Part shown: in pieces, positions 28,601-36,676 of the stretch
Layout: each line of letters opens with the position of its first letter
How positions within the stretch are numbered: the stretch's first letter is position 1
Source of the DNA: Pseudomonadota bacterium
GTDB lineage: Bacteria; Pseudomonadota; Gammaproteobacteria; Burkholderiales; Rhodocyclaceae
Assembly: GCA_018241685.1 (NCBI GenBank)
Contig: JAFEDJ010000006.1
Span: 19,251 to 83,250, forward strand
DNA: 64,000 bases
Direction: 5' to 3'
Position numbers and translations under genes: made by a program
Notes under the pieces: generated by a model
Database searches by the model: none
Told to the model about the DNA's origin: nothing
The model's input: only the letters and a program-made list of their open reading frames with translations

Positions 28601-29557
28601 GAGCTGTATATCGCCGCCAGCATCGGGATTAGCATGTTCCCGGACAATGGGCAGACCGCGAACGAGCTGCTGCGGGATGCCGATACGGCCCTGCATCAGG
28701 CAAAGGCCCAAGGGCGCAACCGCTTCTGCTTCTATACCGCGGCCATGAACGCCGATGCGATTGCACGACTGGAACTGGATGCGGCATTGCGCAGAGCGGT
28801 GGGGCGCAAGGAGTTCAGGCTGTATTACCAGCCCAAGGTTGATCTCCAGACCGGACGGATCACGGGGGCGGAGGCGCTCATCCGCTGGCAGCGGGGCGAC
28901 CGGGTGGAAGGGCCGGGCAGCTTCATCCCGCTGGCGGAGGCCACCGGCCTCATCGTCGCCATCGGAACCTGGGTCATCGATGAGGCCTGCCGGCAACAAC
29001 AAGCTTGGGAGGCGCGCTTCGGCGCCTGGGGACGGCTGGCCGTCAATGTCTCGGCCCGCCAGTTCCACTCCGGCAAACTGCCGGACATCGTCGGCGCCGC
29101 GCTGGCCCGGCATTGCATCTCGGCAGGAAGTATCGAACTCGAACTGACCGAGAGCATGCTGATGGACGATCCGTTGCAGACCATCGAGATCCTGCACGAA
29201 CTGAAAGGGCTTGGCGTCGATCTGTCCCTGGACGACTTCGGGACCGGTTATTCCAGCTTCGGCTACCTGAGTCGCTTTCCCATCGACGCACTGAAGATCG
29301 ACCAGTCCTTCGTCCGTGGCATTACGACCGACCCGGAGTCAGGCCTGATCGCCGTTTCCATCGTGGAGCTGGCCCACCGCATGAAGCTGAAGGTCGTAGC
29401 CGAAGGGATTGAAACGGTCGTGCAGCGCGACTATCTCCGGGGCTGCCATTGCGATGAAATGCAGGGCTACCTGTTCTCCAGGCCCTTGCCGGTGGCGGAT
29501 TTTGAAGACCTGTTGGTGCGACAGGTCTCCGCAGCCGCGAAGCCGCTCCTTCAATGA
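25691..29557 (+). CDS. kinase-receiver-diguanylate cyclase/phosphodiesterase hybrid: PAS-HisKA-HATPase-REC-PAS-PAS-GGDEF-EAL (1288 aa)
   Basis: Soluble (no membrane helix) signalling chimera joining a histidine kinase to c-di-GMP enzymes. PAS 10-145; coiled coil 148-205; HisKA with H213 in SHELRTPLT; HATPase about 315-425; REC with VVEDN at 471-475, D516 in SDVMMP and K568 in HKPF. Then PAS domains (about 600-720 and 725-845), GGDEF about 855-1010 with an intact GGDEF motif in RLGGDEFLL, and EAL about 1030-1275 with GAEALIRW and DDFGTGYSS. Both catalytic motifs look intact, so net synthesis or breakdown cannot be read. The receiver sits between kinase and output, suggesting in-chain phosphotransfer. 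The upstream region holds a triple repeat. Confidence 0.93.
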   Translation: MDASEHVAKNNPDFRRLFNAAPGLYLVLDRDLKIVAVNEAYVRATKTHREGILGKHIFDVFPDNPEDPGAEGVRNLRASLLRVLQTGLADAMPVQKYDIRRPAEEGGGFEARYWSPLNTPVAGEDGRLAYIIHRVEDVTEFVLLKQQGVEESRLNDNLRQQALRMETEVFARSREVAEASAQLKSANEELDRLYQKTLELDELKTQFFSNVSHELRTPLTLILGPLADLLASPRLHDDERNRLSVALRNARLLHRQVDNLLDIARLDAGRMVLRYARFDLAGLVRVVASHFDTVAADRRITYRVEGPQKLEVDADVEKCERILLNLLSNAFKFTSNGGRITVSLTLQDGWPVIQVADSGPGVPEPMRLLVFERYRQIGDGSGKYRGGSGLGLAISKEFVLLHGGSIEVSGAPQGGALFSVRLPPSAPSGVVVMPHGPDVSDLVAAYVDDHVQGAVPADIPAAVATAPLILVVEDNPDMHAFIVGALREHYRIASAFDGKAGLDMALDQLPALILSDVMMPRLSGDGMVEAIRRYPQFDDTPIVMLTAKADDALRSKLLQHGVQDYIHKPFSTSELLARVAGLISERQRVGRRMRSLEERFRATFEQAAVGIAHVAPDGQWLRVNQKLCDIVAYSRDELLQLNFQRITHPDDLDEDEALVRCVLAGEIDNYDLEKRYIRKDGQEIWVHLTVALVCDAAGEPEYFIAVIEDITKRKATEAALMEREARLRQAASVFESAREGVMITDAAGVLVAVNRAFIDITGYGEAEVLGRNPSLLRSGRHGPEFFQAMWSSLDRSGQWQGELWNRRKNGELYPCWMTVSRVLDDQEQTANYVALLTDISQVRRSEEQLAHLAHYDPLTELPNRLLLQSRLEHALDHARRSGNRVAVLFINLDHFQTVNDSLGHRAGDLLLLETSRRLRARVRNEDTLGRLGGDEFLLILESVTSPDTAAEAAQFILSALETPFHFGDGTELYIAASIGISMFPDNGQTANELLRDADTALHQAKAQGRNRFCFYTAAMNADAIARLELDAALRRAVGRKEFRLYYQPKVDLQTGRITGAEALIRWQRGDRVEGPGSFIPLAEATGLIVAIGTWVIDEACRQQQAWEARFGAWGRLAVNVSARQFHSGKLPDIVGAALARHCISAGSIELELTESMLMDDPLQTIEILHELKGLGVDLSLDDFGTGYSSFGYLSRFPIDALKIDQSFVRGITTDPESGLIAVSIVELAHRMKLKVVAEGIETVVQRDYLRGCHCDEMQGYLFSRPLPVADFEDLLVRQVSAAAKPLLQ

Positions 29558-29633
29558 AGCGATGGCCACGTACGCAGCACGGGCAATAATGGCGGCCTGA
29601 TCCACCTTCATCACGACAGGGAGAGCAAGCATC

Positions 29634-29915
29634 ATGAGCGCGAACCTTACACGCCGCCGCTTTATCCGCTTGAGCGTCGCATGCGCGACCTGCGTTCCGT
29701 TGGCCAGCCTGACCGGCGAGGCTACGGCGGCTACCAATCAGACTCTCAGGGCCCAGTACAAGTACCAGGACAGCCCGCTTGACGGCAAAAACTGTACATC
29801 GTGCCTGGAATTCATCCCGGGCAGTTCCGCCACGGCGCCGGGGCGCTGCAAGCTCATTCCCGGCGACGATGAGATTTCGCCGAATGGTTACTGCACGCTG
29901 TGGAACACGATGTAG
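29634..29915 (+). CDS. high-potential iron-sulfur protein, Tat-exported (93 aa)
   Basis: Periplasmic [4Fe-4S] electron carrier. Twin-arginine signal TRRRFIRLSVACATC..., cleavage likely near ATAA (about residue 33). Mature HiPIP has four cluster cysteines in the family spacing: CTSC, GRC and GYC. HiPIPs feed electrons to terminal oxidases or photosynthetic reaction centres. GGGAGAG precedes the ATG. It follows the hybrid gene by 76 bp and ends 12 bp before the remnant on the opposite strand. Confidence 0.92.
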   Translation: MSANLTRRRFIRLSVACATCVPLASLTGEATAATNQTLRAQYKYQDSPLDGKNCTSCLEFIPGSSATAPGRCKLIPGDDEISPNGYCTLWNTM

Positions 29916-29926
29916 GCACGGTCAGC

Positions 29927-30216
29927 CTAGGCCGGTAGAGGTTTGCCGGCCATCTCGGCTGCGTCGCGGACCTGGGCTCGGCGCGCCTCGACGGCCAGGG
30001 CGCTCTGCCCAGCCGCTTCAGGTGGAAGCGTTGGCAGGGCAACCCCTCCAGTGAGGGGCCGGGCAGTAGCTCGTGGGGCCGCCAGTCGATGTGCACCGGC
30101 GTACCGGGATACTGCCTACGGAATTCGACGAGCGCCTGCGCCAGGTTAAGCTTGCCGATCAGGCACCAGGAGCAGATGAAGTCGACGTAGTCCTCGATGG
30201 ACAATATCCCGGACAT
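29927..30216 (-). pseudogene. DsbA/FrnE-family oxidoreductase remnant (frameshifted and truncated)
   Basis: The intact N-terminal part reads YVDFICSWCLIGKLNLAQAL...HIDWRPHELLPG, with a thioredoxin-type C-x-x-C (CSWC), as in FrnE-like DsbA-family proteins. Near 30001-30015 the frame breaks: after FHLKRLG the family-like sequence continues in another frame as QSALAVEARRAQVRDAAEMAGKP and stops at 29927. Only about 96 codons remain of the usual 200 or more. The missing C-terminus abuts the HiPIP gene 3' end, so a deletion probably removed it. Confidence 0.75.
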
Positions 30217-30231
30217 GGTGCGGGCTCTGCA

Positions 30232-30792
30232 TCAGCGGCAGAGCGCCACGATGAATTCATCCGCCTGCGGCCAGTCGCCGAAGCCGGATGCCGGATTCAG
30301 GTGGCCGACGGCGCCGATATCGACGAAGCGGCTACCCCAGTCTCCGGCCAGGGTTTCGACCCGGTCGATGCTGCCGAGGGGATCGTTGGTGCTCGCCGCG
30401 ACGATGCTGGGAAAAGGCAGCGGGGTACGTGGTACCGGGAACCAGCCGTTGTCGCGCAGTGCCTCCTGGGTTGGATAGCCGGTCGGGAGGGGCGTGTCGA
30501 AATCCGGCGGTGTGGCCAGCAGTGCGCCCTGGATGGGGCGGCGGGGAGATTTCGCCCAGTGGGCGACGATCAGCACGCCGCCGCTGTGGGCCACCAGGAT
30601 CACCGGGCCGTCGACACCGGCAAGGGTTTCTTCCAGGGCTTCCACCCGAGCCGCGAGGCTCAGCTTGTCCTTTTCCAGTGGCGGTACCGAGCGTACCTTG
30701 GGCAAACGGGCGGTCAGCAGGGTCTGCCAGTGTTCGGCCACGTGGTCTCGAAGGCCAGGGACGATGACGACGGTGGGGGTTTGATCGTTCAT
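30232..30792 (-). CDS. RBBP9/YdeN-family serine hydrolase (186 aa)
   Basis: Small alpha/beta hydrolase. TVVIVPGLRDHVAEHWQTLL at the N-terminus, nucleophile serine in LVAHSGGVLIVAHW near residue 70, aspartate near ASTNDPLGS, and histidine in GAVGHLNPASGFGDW. This family includes RBBP9 and YdeN; substrates are mostly unknown. It follows the MFS gene by 36 bp on the same strand and may be the last intact gene of the leftward catabolic block. Confidence 0.87.
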   Translation of the reverse strand: MNDQTPTVVIVPGLRDHVAEHWQTLLTARLPKVRSVPPLEKDKLSLAARVEALEETLAGVDGPVILVAHSGGVLIVAHWAKSPRRPIQGALLATPPDFDTPLPTGYPTQEALRDNGWFPVPRTPLPFPSIVAASTNDPLGSIDRVETLAGDWGSRFVDIGAVGHLNPASGFGDWPQADEFIVALCR

Positions 30793-30828
30793 GACGGCGT
30801 GATGGATTGTGTGAATCGGCGATAAGGC

Positions 30829-32136
30829 TCAGGCAGCGCCGTTCGGGCGTTTTCCGAGGCGGGCCAGGTCGGCTGTGTAACTGCGTCGTCCAACGATGAA
30901 GGCCAGTGCGGCCAGCAGCGGGACGAAGGGAATCACCTGCAGTGCGAACTGAAGGCTGAAGCGGTCGGCGAGAAAGCCGGTGACGAAGGGGCCGGGCGCC
31001 AGGCCGAGTAGGTTGTTGGCGAGCGTCAGCGTTGCGAAGGCGGTGGCGTGGATGGCGGTAGGCGTGAGATTGGCCACCATCGCGCCTGCCGGGCCGGACG
31101 TGCCTGCCGCGACGAACATGCCAAGGCCGATCGCAATTAGCTGGGCGCTACCCGTCGGCAACTGAAAGGCCGCGCCCAACAGCACGCAGGTGCTCACGCT
31201 GTAGATGATCGCCATCCACCACTTGCGGGGGGCAGCCCGACGGCTGATGGTGTCCGTCATCATGCCGCAGGCCACCATGCCGATGGCGCCGATCAGCACG
31301 AACAGGGCCGAGGTCAGGCCAGCCCGGTCCGGTGCCATGCCGTAGTATCGATTCAGGTAGCTCGGCATCCAGGCCATGACCGACGACATGACGATCAGCT
31401 GAAGTCCGCTGCCAATGTAGGCGCAGATCACCGAGCGGGACGAGAACAGGCCGGCCAGCAGTGCCCGCAGGCCATGGGGCGGGCCACTGGCTTCACGGCT
31501 TGCGGGTCGGACGCTGCCGACCCGCTTGTCGGTGACAGTCAGGAAGTACAGCACCACCAGCGCCGCGCCGAACAGGGCCATCGCGCCGAAGGCCCAGCGC
31601 CAGCCGAGGCGCGAGGCGATGAAGCCGCCGGTGGCCATGCCCAGCACGGAGCCGAAGGCCCCGCCCGCCATGAAGGCGCCGGTCAGCGTGGAGCGCAGGT
31701 GCGGCGGGAAGATGCTCAGGATCAGCGCAATGCCCACGCTGCCATACGCCGCTTCACCGACGCCGACGCAGAAGCGGGCGATGAACATCTCGCCGTAGTT
31801 CTCGGCGAGGGCGCAGGCCAGCGTGGCAATGCTCCACAGCGCGGCCATCAGGGTCACGCTACGCACACGCCCCCAGCGGTCGGCGACGACGGACAAGGGA
31901 AAGGTGAGCAGGCCGACCAGCAGCGCGACGATGCTGCTGAGGGAGCCCAACTGGGTGTCGGACAGGCCCCATTCCGCCTTGAGAAGAGGGAAGACGGCGT
32001 TGAGGACCTGCCGCGACATGTAATCGGAAAGCAGGAGGCCGAAGGTCAGCGCGAACACGACCCAGGCGTATCGCCGCGAGATGCCCGGTTCGACGGCATC
32101 ATCGAAGCCGGCACTGTCGATGGTATGGATGGCCAA
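30829..32136 (-). CDS. MFS transporter (about 435 aa)
   Basis: Inner-membrane carrier with about twelve helices, resembling organic-acid/aromatic-acid transporters of the major facilitator superfamily. Signature regions: YAWVVFALTFGLLLSDYMSRQVLNAVFP near the N-terminus and DRWGRVRSV after helix 2. A TTG at 32136 preceded by GAGAGGAG is the most plausible start; the frame also runs a few codons upstream from another TTG. The position among BKACE, TauD and quinone reductase genes suggests uptake of the same substrate. Confidence 0.88.
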   Translation of the reverse strand: MAIHTIDSAGFDDAVEPGISRRYAWVVFALTFGLLLSDYMSRQVLNAVFPLLKAEWGLSDTQLGSLSSIVALLVGLLTFPLSVVADRWGRVRSVTLMAALWSIATLACALAENYGEMFIARFCVGVGEAAYGSVGIALILSIFPPHLRSTLTGAFMAGGAFGSVLGMATGGFIASRLGWRWAFGAMALFGAALVVLYFLTVTDKRVGSVRPASREASGPPHGLRALLAGLFSSRSVICAYIGSGLQLIVMSSVMAWMPSYLNRYYGMAPDRAGLTSALFVLIGAIGMVACGMMTDTISRRAAPRKWWMAIIYSVSTCVLLGAAFQLPTGSAQLIAIGLGMFVAAGTSGPAGAMVANLTPTAIHATAFATLTLANNLLGLAPGPFVTGFLADRFSLQFALQVIPFVPLLAALAFIVGRRSYTADLARLGKRPNGAA

Positions 32137-32247
32137 GATTGTCTCCTCTCGCAATCGCCGCCACTACGCCGGGCGTGTGGCGATCGTTCTGGTGTTTGCT
32201 TTCCGGCGGGAACGCCGGAGCGTCCCTGCGACGGTTGCGTGCCGTGC

Positions 32248-33303
32248 TCAGGCGTGCTGCGTGAAGCCGACCTGGCCGGGCTTGCGGTTGGGCGCGAAGC
32301 CGTTGGCGGCGAGGGTCGCATCCGCGCCTTCGTAGAAAGTACCGATGCGGTAGATCTCGCGGGCCTCCTTCGCGTTGGCCACGTCACGGCCGAATTCGTT
32401 GGAGAGGCGCACAAGCTGCGCGATCTGCTCGACGGTACCCATCTTGCGGTCGCGGCGCTGGGTCCAGATGTTGTCCTCGATGCCGCAGCGCACGTGCAGG
32501 CCCATGGCGATGGCCATCATGTTGAGCGGCAGCACGTTGAGCATGGAGCTCTCGAGAGTCAGCACCGAGCCGTCCGGGCAGGCGCGCACGAAGTTGGCCA
32601 GGTTGTAGATGTTCGGCTGGTCGAAACCGCCGCCGATGGCCACCCAGGTCAGGATCAGCGGTACGTTGCAGACGCCACGCCGCATCATGCGCTCGACGGT
32701 TTCCAGCTGGGAGATGTTGGCCAGCTGGAAGTGCGTCTGGATGCCCTTGGAGGACAGGCGGCGGATGTGCTCCTCGACCCACTGGGGGCCGGCGGGAATC
32801 GTCATCTCGCGGTACGCGTGGTACATCGCCGGATCAGCCAGCGTGGTGCCGCGGATATCGGCCTCGCACATCTGTTCGACCACGTTCATCTGGTTGGTGT
32901 TGATGGCGATGGTGACCTGGTCCGGCGTCGGAGTCAGCTCGGCGAGCATGTGGCGGGTGTCGTCGGACAGCCACTTGGCGGCTTCGCCTTCACCTTCGGG
33001 AGCGAAGGAGATGGAGCCGCCGACCTGGATGATCATGTCGGGCACACGGGCGCGGATGCCGGCGATCAGCTCGTTGAACTTGGAGAGGCGCTTGGAGCCC
33101 TTGCCGTCCAGTTCGCGCACGTGCAGGTGCAGCACGGTGGCACCGGCGTTGTAGCAGTCCACGGCTTTCTGGATCTGCTGGTCCATCGTCACCGGGATGT
33201 CTTCCGGGAAGTCCTGGGGCATCCACTCGGGCCCGTAGGGGGCGCAGGTGATGACGAGTTTCTGCATGTTCTCGGGGAACAGGGCGCCGTCGAGGAAGTT
33301 CAT
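32248..33303 (-). CDS. BKACE-family beta-keto acid cleavage enzyme (DUF849, 351 aa)
   Basis: Cytosolic Zn-dependent TIM-barrel enzyme that condenses a beta-keto acid with acetyl-CoA to give acetoacetate and a new acyl-CoA. KLVITCAPYGPEW lies at the N-terminus. The zinc motif GATVLHLHVRELDG is near residue 47. Other family regions are MIIQVGGSISFAPEG and LESSMLNVLPLNMMAIAMGLHVR-like segments. At 351 residues it is longer than the classic Kce proteins. The specific keto acid (carnitine-derived, aminohexanoate or other) cannot be read. GGAGAC precedes the ATG. Clustered with TauD-type and MFS genes. Confidence 0.88.
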   Translation of the reverse strand: MNFLDGALFPENMQKLVITCAPYGPEWMPQDFPEDIPVTMDQQIQKAVDCYNAGATVLHLHVRELDGKGSKRLSKFNELIAGIRARVPDMIIQVGGSISFAPEGEGEAAKWLSDDTRHMLAELTPTPDQVTIAINTNQMNVVEQMCEADIRGTTLADPAMYHAYREMTIPAGPQWVEEHIRRLSSKGIQTHFQLANISQLETVERMMRRGVCNVPLILTWVAIGGGFDQPNIYNLANFVRACPDGSVLTLESSMLNVLPLNMMAIAMGLHVRCGIEDNIWTQRRDRKMGTVEQIAQLVRLSNEFGRDVANAKEAREIYRIGTFYEGADATLAANGFAPNRKPGQVGFTQHA

Positions 33304-33368
33304 TTGATGTCTCCAGTAAGCGTTATTGGATGAAGGTCGGGGAGGGAGGGAGAGCGGGGCGCCAGCCT

Positions 33369-34286
33369 TCAGAAGGGCCGGTCGCCGATGATGGCGGCGC
33401 GTTCCATCTTGCGATGGCAGGGCGCGTAATCCATGACGGCGTAGTGCTGGGTCGAACGGTTGTCCCAGATCGCCACGCTGTTGGGCTTCCAGCGCCAGCG
33501 CACCTGGTATTCCGGGATGTAGGCCTGGCTGATCAGGTACTGCAGCAGGTCGCCGCCGGCCTGGTTGTAGTCCTGGCCGTAGCGCACGCGGGCCTTGTTG
33601 TGGAAATTGACGAAGTGGGTGGTGAAGGCATTGACGAACAACGCCTTCTCGCCGGTTTCCGGGTGCGTGCGCACCACCGGGTGCTCGGCGTCCGGGTAGG
33701 CGGCTTTCATGGCCAGGCGCTTCTCCAGCGGCATGGCCGCCGCGAAGGACGCGTTGAAGCTGTGGCTGGCGCGCAGTTCGGCGATCTGCGCCTTGATGTC
33801 GTCCGGCAGCTTCTCGTAGGCGAGGACCATGTTGGCCCACATGGTGTCGCCACCGAAGGGCGGGCACTCGACGCAGCGCAGCACGCAGCCCATGGCCGGC
33901 GTCTCGCGCCAGGTGCCGTCGCAGTGCCAGGCGTTCTCGTAGCGGTCCATCGGATGGTCCGGGGTCTTGTAGATTTGCACCAGGCCCGGCGCATCCGGAT
34001 GGCTGGGGGCCATCGGATGATCTTCCAGCTGACCGAAGCGCGACGCGAAGGCGACGTGCTCCTGGCGCGTGATGTCCTGGTCGCGCAGGAACAGGACCTT
34101 GTACTCGAGCAGCAGGGCGTGGATCTCGTCCGCCAGCGCCTTGTCCCGCGCGGCGTCGCCCAGGTTCACGTTGAGCAGTTCGGCGCCGATGCTGGCGGTG
34201 AGCGGTTCGAACTTCACCGAGATATTCAGGACACCGGCCCGCACGATGGCGGGGGCGCCGGGCTTGCCCTGTACGGCCTGATTCAT
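33369..34286 (-). CDS. TauD/TfdA-family 2-oxoglutarate-dependent dioxygenase (305 aa)
   Basis: Fe(II)/2-oxoglutarate oxygenase. The iron ligands are in WHCDGTW (H-x-D, near residue 120) and QHYAVMDY (distal His, near 283); the 2-oxoglutarate arginine is in CHRKMERAAIIG. Family reactions range from taurine desulfonation to herbicide ether cleavage and gamma-butyrobetaine hydroxylation, so the substrate is open. GGAGACAGC precedes the ATG at 34286. Spacings to the flanking genes (65 and 49 bp) fit one operon. Confidence 0.9.
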   Translation of the reverse strand: MNQAVQGKPGAPAIVRAGVLNISVKFEPLTASIGAELLNVNLGDAARDKALADEIHALLLEYKVLFLRDQDITRQEHVAFASRFGQLEDHPMAPSHPDAPGLVQIYKTPDHPMDRYENAWHCDGTWRETPAMGCVLRCVECPPFGGDTMWANMVLAYEKLPDDIKAQIAELRASHSFNASFAAAMPLEKRLAMKAAYPDAEHPVVRTHPETGEKALFVNAFTTHFVNFHNKARVRYGQDYNQAGGDLLQYLISQAYIPEYQVRWRWKPNSVAIWDNRSTQHYAVMDYAPCHRKMERAAIIGDRPF

Positions 34287-34335
34287 GGTGCTGTCTCCTT
34301 TTTTATGGCTTGTCGTGGTGAATGCGTTGGCGGCG

Positions 34336-35316
34336 TCAGACGACGAAGATCGACGAGCCGGTGGTCTTGCGCGCTTCCAGATCCCGGTGGGCCTGGACGG
34401 CATCCTCGAGGGCGTAGCGCTGGTTGATCTCGATGCGGATGCGGCCGGCGGCCACGTGGCCGAAGATCTCGCCGGCCAGCTCGGCCTTCTCCTGCGGATC
34501 GGCGATGTAATCGGCGAGGGCCGGGCGGGTGAGGTACAGCGAGCCCTTCATCGCCAGCAGCTGCGGGTCGAAGGGCGGAATCGTGCCGGAGGCGGTGCCG
34601 ACGCAGACCATCAGGCCGCGCCGCTTGAGGGAGTCCAGCGAGGCCATGAAGGTGCTCCTGCCGACGCTGTCGAACACCACGTTGACGCCGACGCCGTCGG
34701 TCAGCTCGCGCACCCGCTTCGCCACGTCCTCGTGGCTGTAGTTGATGACGTCGGTGCAGCCATGGGCGCGGGCGACCTCGGCCTTCTCTTCGGTGGACAC
34801 CGTGCCGATGACGCGCAGGCCGAGCAGGCGTGCCCACTGGGAGACGATCAGGCCCACGCCCCCAGCAGCCGCGTGGAGCAGGATGCTGTCGCCTTCCTTG
34901 AAGGCGTGGATGCGCCGCATCAGGTAGGCCGAGGTCAGGCCTCGCATGGTCATCGCCGCGGCGGTCTGGCAGGAGATGCCGTCCGGCAGCTTGATCAGCG
35001 GCGCGGCGGCGATCAGGCGGCGGGTGCTGTAGGCGCCGAGGGTGTTCAGGAAGCCGGTGTAGGTGACGCGGTCGCCGACGGCCACGTTGCTCACGCCGGC
35101 ACCGATGGCCTCCACCACACCGGCCGCCTCGACGCCCATGCCAGCCGGCAGCGGAATCGGGTAGGTGCCGTTGCGGAAATAAGTATCGGCAAAGTTCAAG
35201 CCGACCGCCTCGTGGCGCAGTCGGACTTCGCCCGGCCCCGGCTCGCCGACGTGAATCTCCTCCCAGCGCAGCACTTCCGGGCCGCCGGTCTCGTGAAAGC
35301 GGATTGCATGGTCCAA
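34336..35316 (-). CDS. NADPH:quinone oxidoreductase, zinc-independent MDR family (326 aa)
   Basis: Medium-chain dehydrogenase/reductase with an N-terminal GroES-like domain (AGMGVEAAGVVEAIGAGV) and a Rossmann domain with HAAAGGVGLIVSQWARLLG near residue 145. No structural zinc cysteines are visible, placing it with quinone oxidoreductases (Qor-like). Its role in the cluster could be redox balancing or reduction of an enoyl/quinone intermediate; this is inferred. The start at 35316 matches MDHAIRFHETGGPEVL. Confidence 0.9.
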   Translation of the reverse strand: MDHAIRFHETGGPEVLRWEEIHVGEPGPGEVRLRHEAVGLNFADTYFRNGTYPIPLPAGMGVEAAGVVEAIGAGVSNVAVGDRVTYTGFLNTLGAYSTRRLIAAAPLIKLPDGISCQTAAAMTMRGLTSAYLMRRIHAFKEGDSILLHAAAGGVGLIVSQWARLLGLRVIGTVSTEEKAEVARAHGCTDVINYSHEDVAKRVRELTDGVGVNVVFDSVGRSTFMASLDSLKRRGLMVCVGTASGTIPPFDPQLLAMKGSLYLTRPALADYIADPQEKAELAGEIFGHVAAGRIRIEINQRYALEDAVQAHRDLEARKTTGSSIFVV

Positions 35317-35340
35317 GGTGTTCTCCTTTGTCTGTCTTGT

Positions 35341-36378
35341 TCAGTGTTGCGACGATTCTTCCGCTGGGGAATGCGCCAGATTCACGATGCGCGAGAAAAG
35401 CCGTTTGTATTCCGCATCGGTGTCGCCGCCGAAGCGCGGGTCGTTGTTGCCTGAGAAGGCTGCATTGATCTCCACCCAGTCCTCGTCCTTCAGGAAGCGC
35501 TGTGCGGCGGGCAGGATCACGCCTTCCTCACGCCCCATGTGCTCCCACATGAAGCGGGCGTAGTTGCCGACGGCCTGTTCGACTTCATCGAGGGAGGCCG
35601 CGCCGTTGGCGTACACCTCCACCAGATGAGCCAGTGCGTTGAAAAGCTGGTGGTCGCGCAGATGCTGCCGCTCGAGTTCGTCCAGCTCGGCGTTGGCCGA
35701 GACGGTGCGCTCCCGCAGCTTGCGGAACAGGTAGTCCTGTTCCTTCGGGTGGTGCAGTCCCTGGGGAAAGTCGCGGATGTAGCGGACGATGGCCTGCATG
35801 ACGCCAAGGTCGGGCCCGGTCCCTTGCCGGCGCGCGGTCTCCAACAGATGCAGCCAGGCGTGGAGCACTGCCGCCATCGAGCGGTGTTCGTCGCGGATGA
35901 TCCCGATGGCCTGGACGGCGCGGGACGGTTCGGCGGTGGCCGACACGAGCACCGGGATTTCCGAGTGGGTGACGACTTTCAGCGTCTGGGAGCCGAGCAT
36001 CATGCCGAGCTGGCTGCGCCGGCCGTGGGAAGCCATGAAGACCAGGTCGCAGTTAGTGCTGCGGGCTGCGGCGAGGATTGCCCGATAGGGCGTATCGTCA
36101 ATGGTGCTGAGGGACTCGCAGGGCACGCCGCAGGCGCGGGCTGCCGATTCGGCCTTGGTCAGCAGTTCGCGGGCCCTGCCTTCGTAGGCGTAGCTGTAAT
36201 CGGCCGGCGATGTGAGGCGCACTACTTCGGCGTCGCCACTGATGGCGGCACTGTAGTCGGCCTGGGCATGGAAAAAAGTGATCCGGGCCCCCAGCGTGCG
36301 TGCGAACTCCACCGCCCGGCCGACGGTTTCGATGGAGAGATCCGTGTCATCGAGGGGAACGAGCAGGTGACGGTACAT
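35341..36378 (-). CDS. universal stress protein-hemerythrin (HHE) fusion (345 aa)
   Basis: Residues 1-150 form a Usp domain (MYRHLLVPLDDTDLSIET; ATP-loop-like region VFMASHGRRSQLGMMLGSQTLKVV). Residues 160-310 form a hemerythrin-like HHE helical domain with the di-iron pattern: DEHRSMAAVLHAWL near 170, HHPKEQDYLF near 212, HLVEVY, and WEHMGREEGVILP near 285. Di-iron domains bind oxygen, NO or metal. AGGAG precedes the ATG at 36378. It is the first gene of the leftward block, divergent from the LuxR activator. Confidence 0.9.
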   Translation of the reverse strand: MYRHLLVPLDDTDLSIETVGRAVEFARTLGARITFFHAQADYSAAISGDAEVVRLTSPADYSYAYEGRARELLTKAESAARACGVPCESLSTIDDTPYRAILAAARSTNCDLVFMASHGRRSQLGMMLGSQTLKVVTHSEIPVLVSATAEPSRAVQAIGIIRDEHRSMAAVLHAWLHLLETARRQGTGPDLGVMQAIVRYIRDFPQGLHHPKEQDYLFRKLRERTVSANAELDELERQHLRDHQLFNALAHLVEVYANGAASLDEVEQAVGNYARFMWEHMGREEGVILPAAQRFLKDEDWVEINAAFSGNNDPRFGGDTDAEYKRLFSRIVNLAHSPAEESSQH

Positions 36379-36480
36379 GGCTACGACTCCTAGGTCAGGG
36401 TGCCGGAGAGGTCCGTCCGTGGGCGGGAAGCTCTGCGGCGATTGCATGGGACTCATCCTAGGCGCTTGCCTGAGTCGTCA

Positions 36481-36502
36481 CCCCCCTCGCAAAGGAGGGG
36501 GG
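36481..36502. repeat. C/G-tract hairpin with CAAAG loop (REP-like)
   Basis: CCCCCCTC (36481-36488), GCAAAG loop, GAGGGGGG (36495-36502), followed by TGGGGGG. A second smaller hairpin (CCCTCC / GGAGGG, 36572-36589) lies nearby. Similar G/C-tract elements occur at 39402-39431 and about 42640-42660. The span 36379-36676 contains no gene and must hold the divergent promoters. Confidence 0.5.
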
Positions 36503-36676
36503 TGGGGGGTGGCAGCGGACTTTGCGGATATATTTGACGCCACGTATTCGATGCCACATTCCGGGGCACGGCCCTCCCCGCGCGGAGGGGCCCCATAAGA
36601 AGATGTCGCTTCAGCGGCACAAGACCTTTGCTGCCACGGCCGACGCACGTCGTCCGCCATTGACCGGGCTTGCTCC

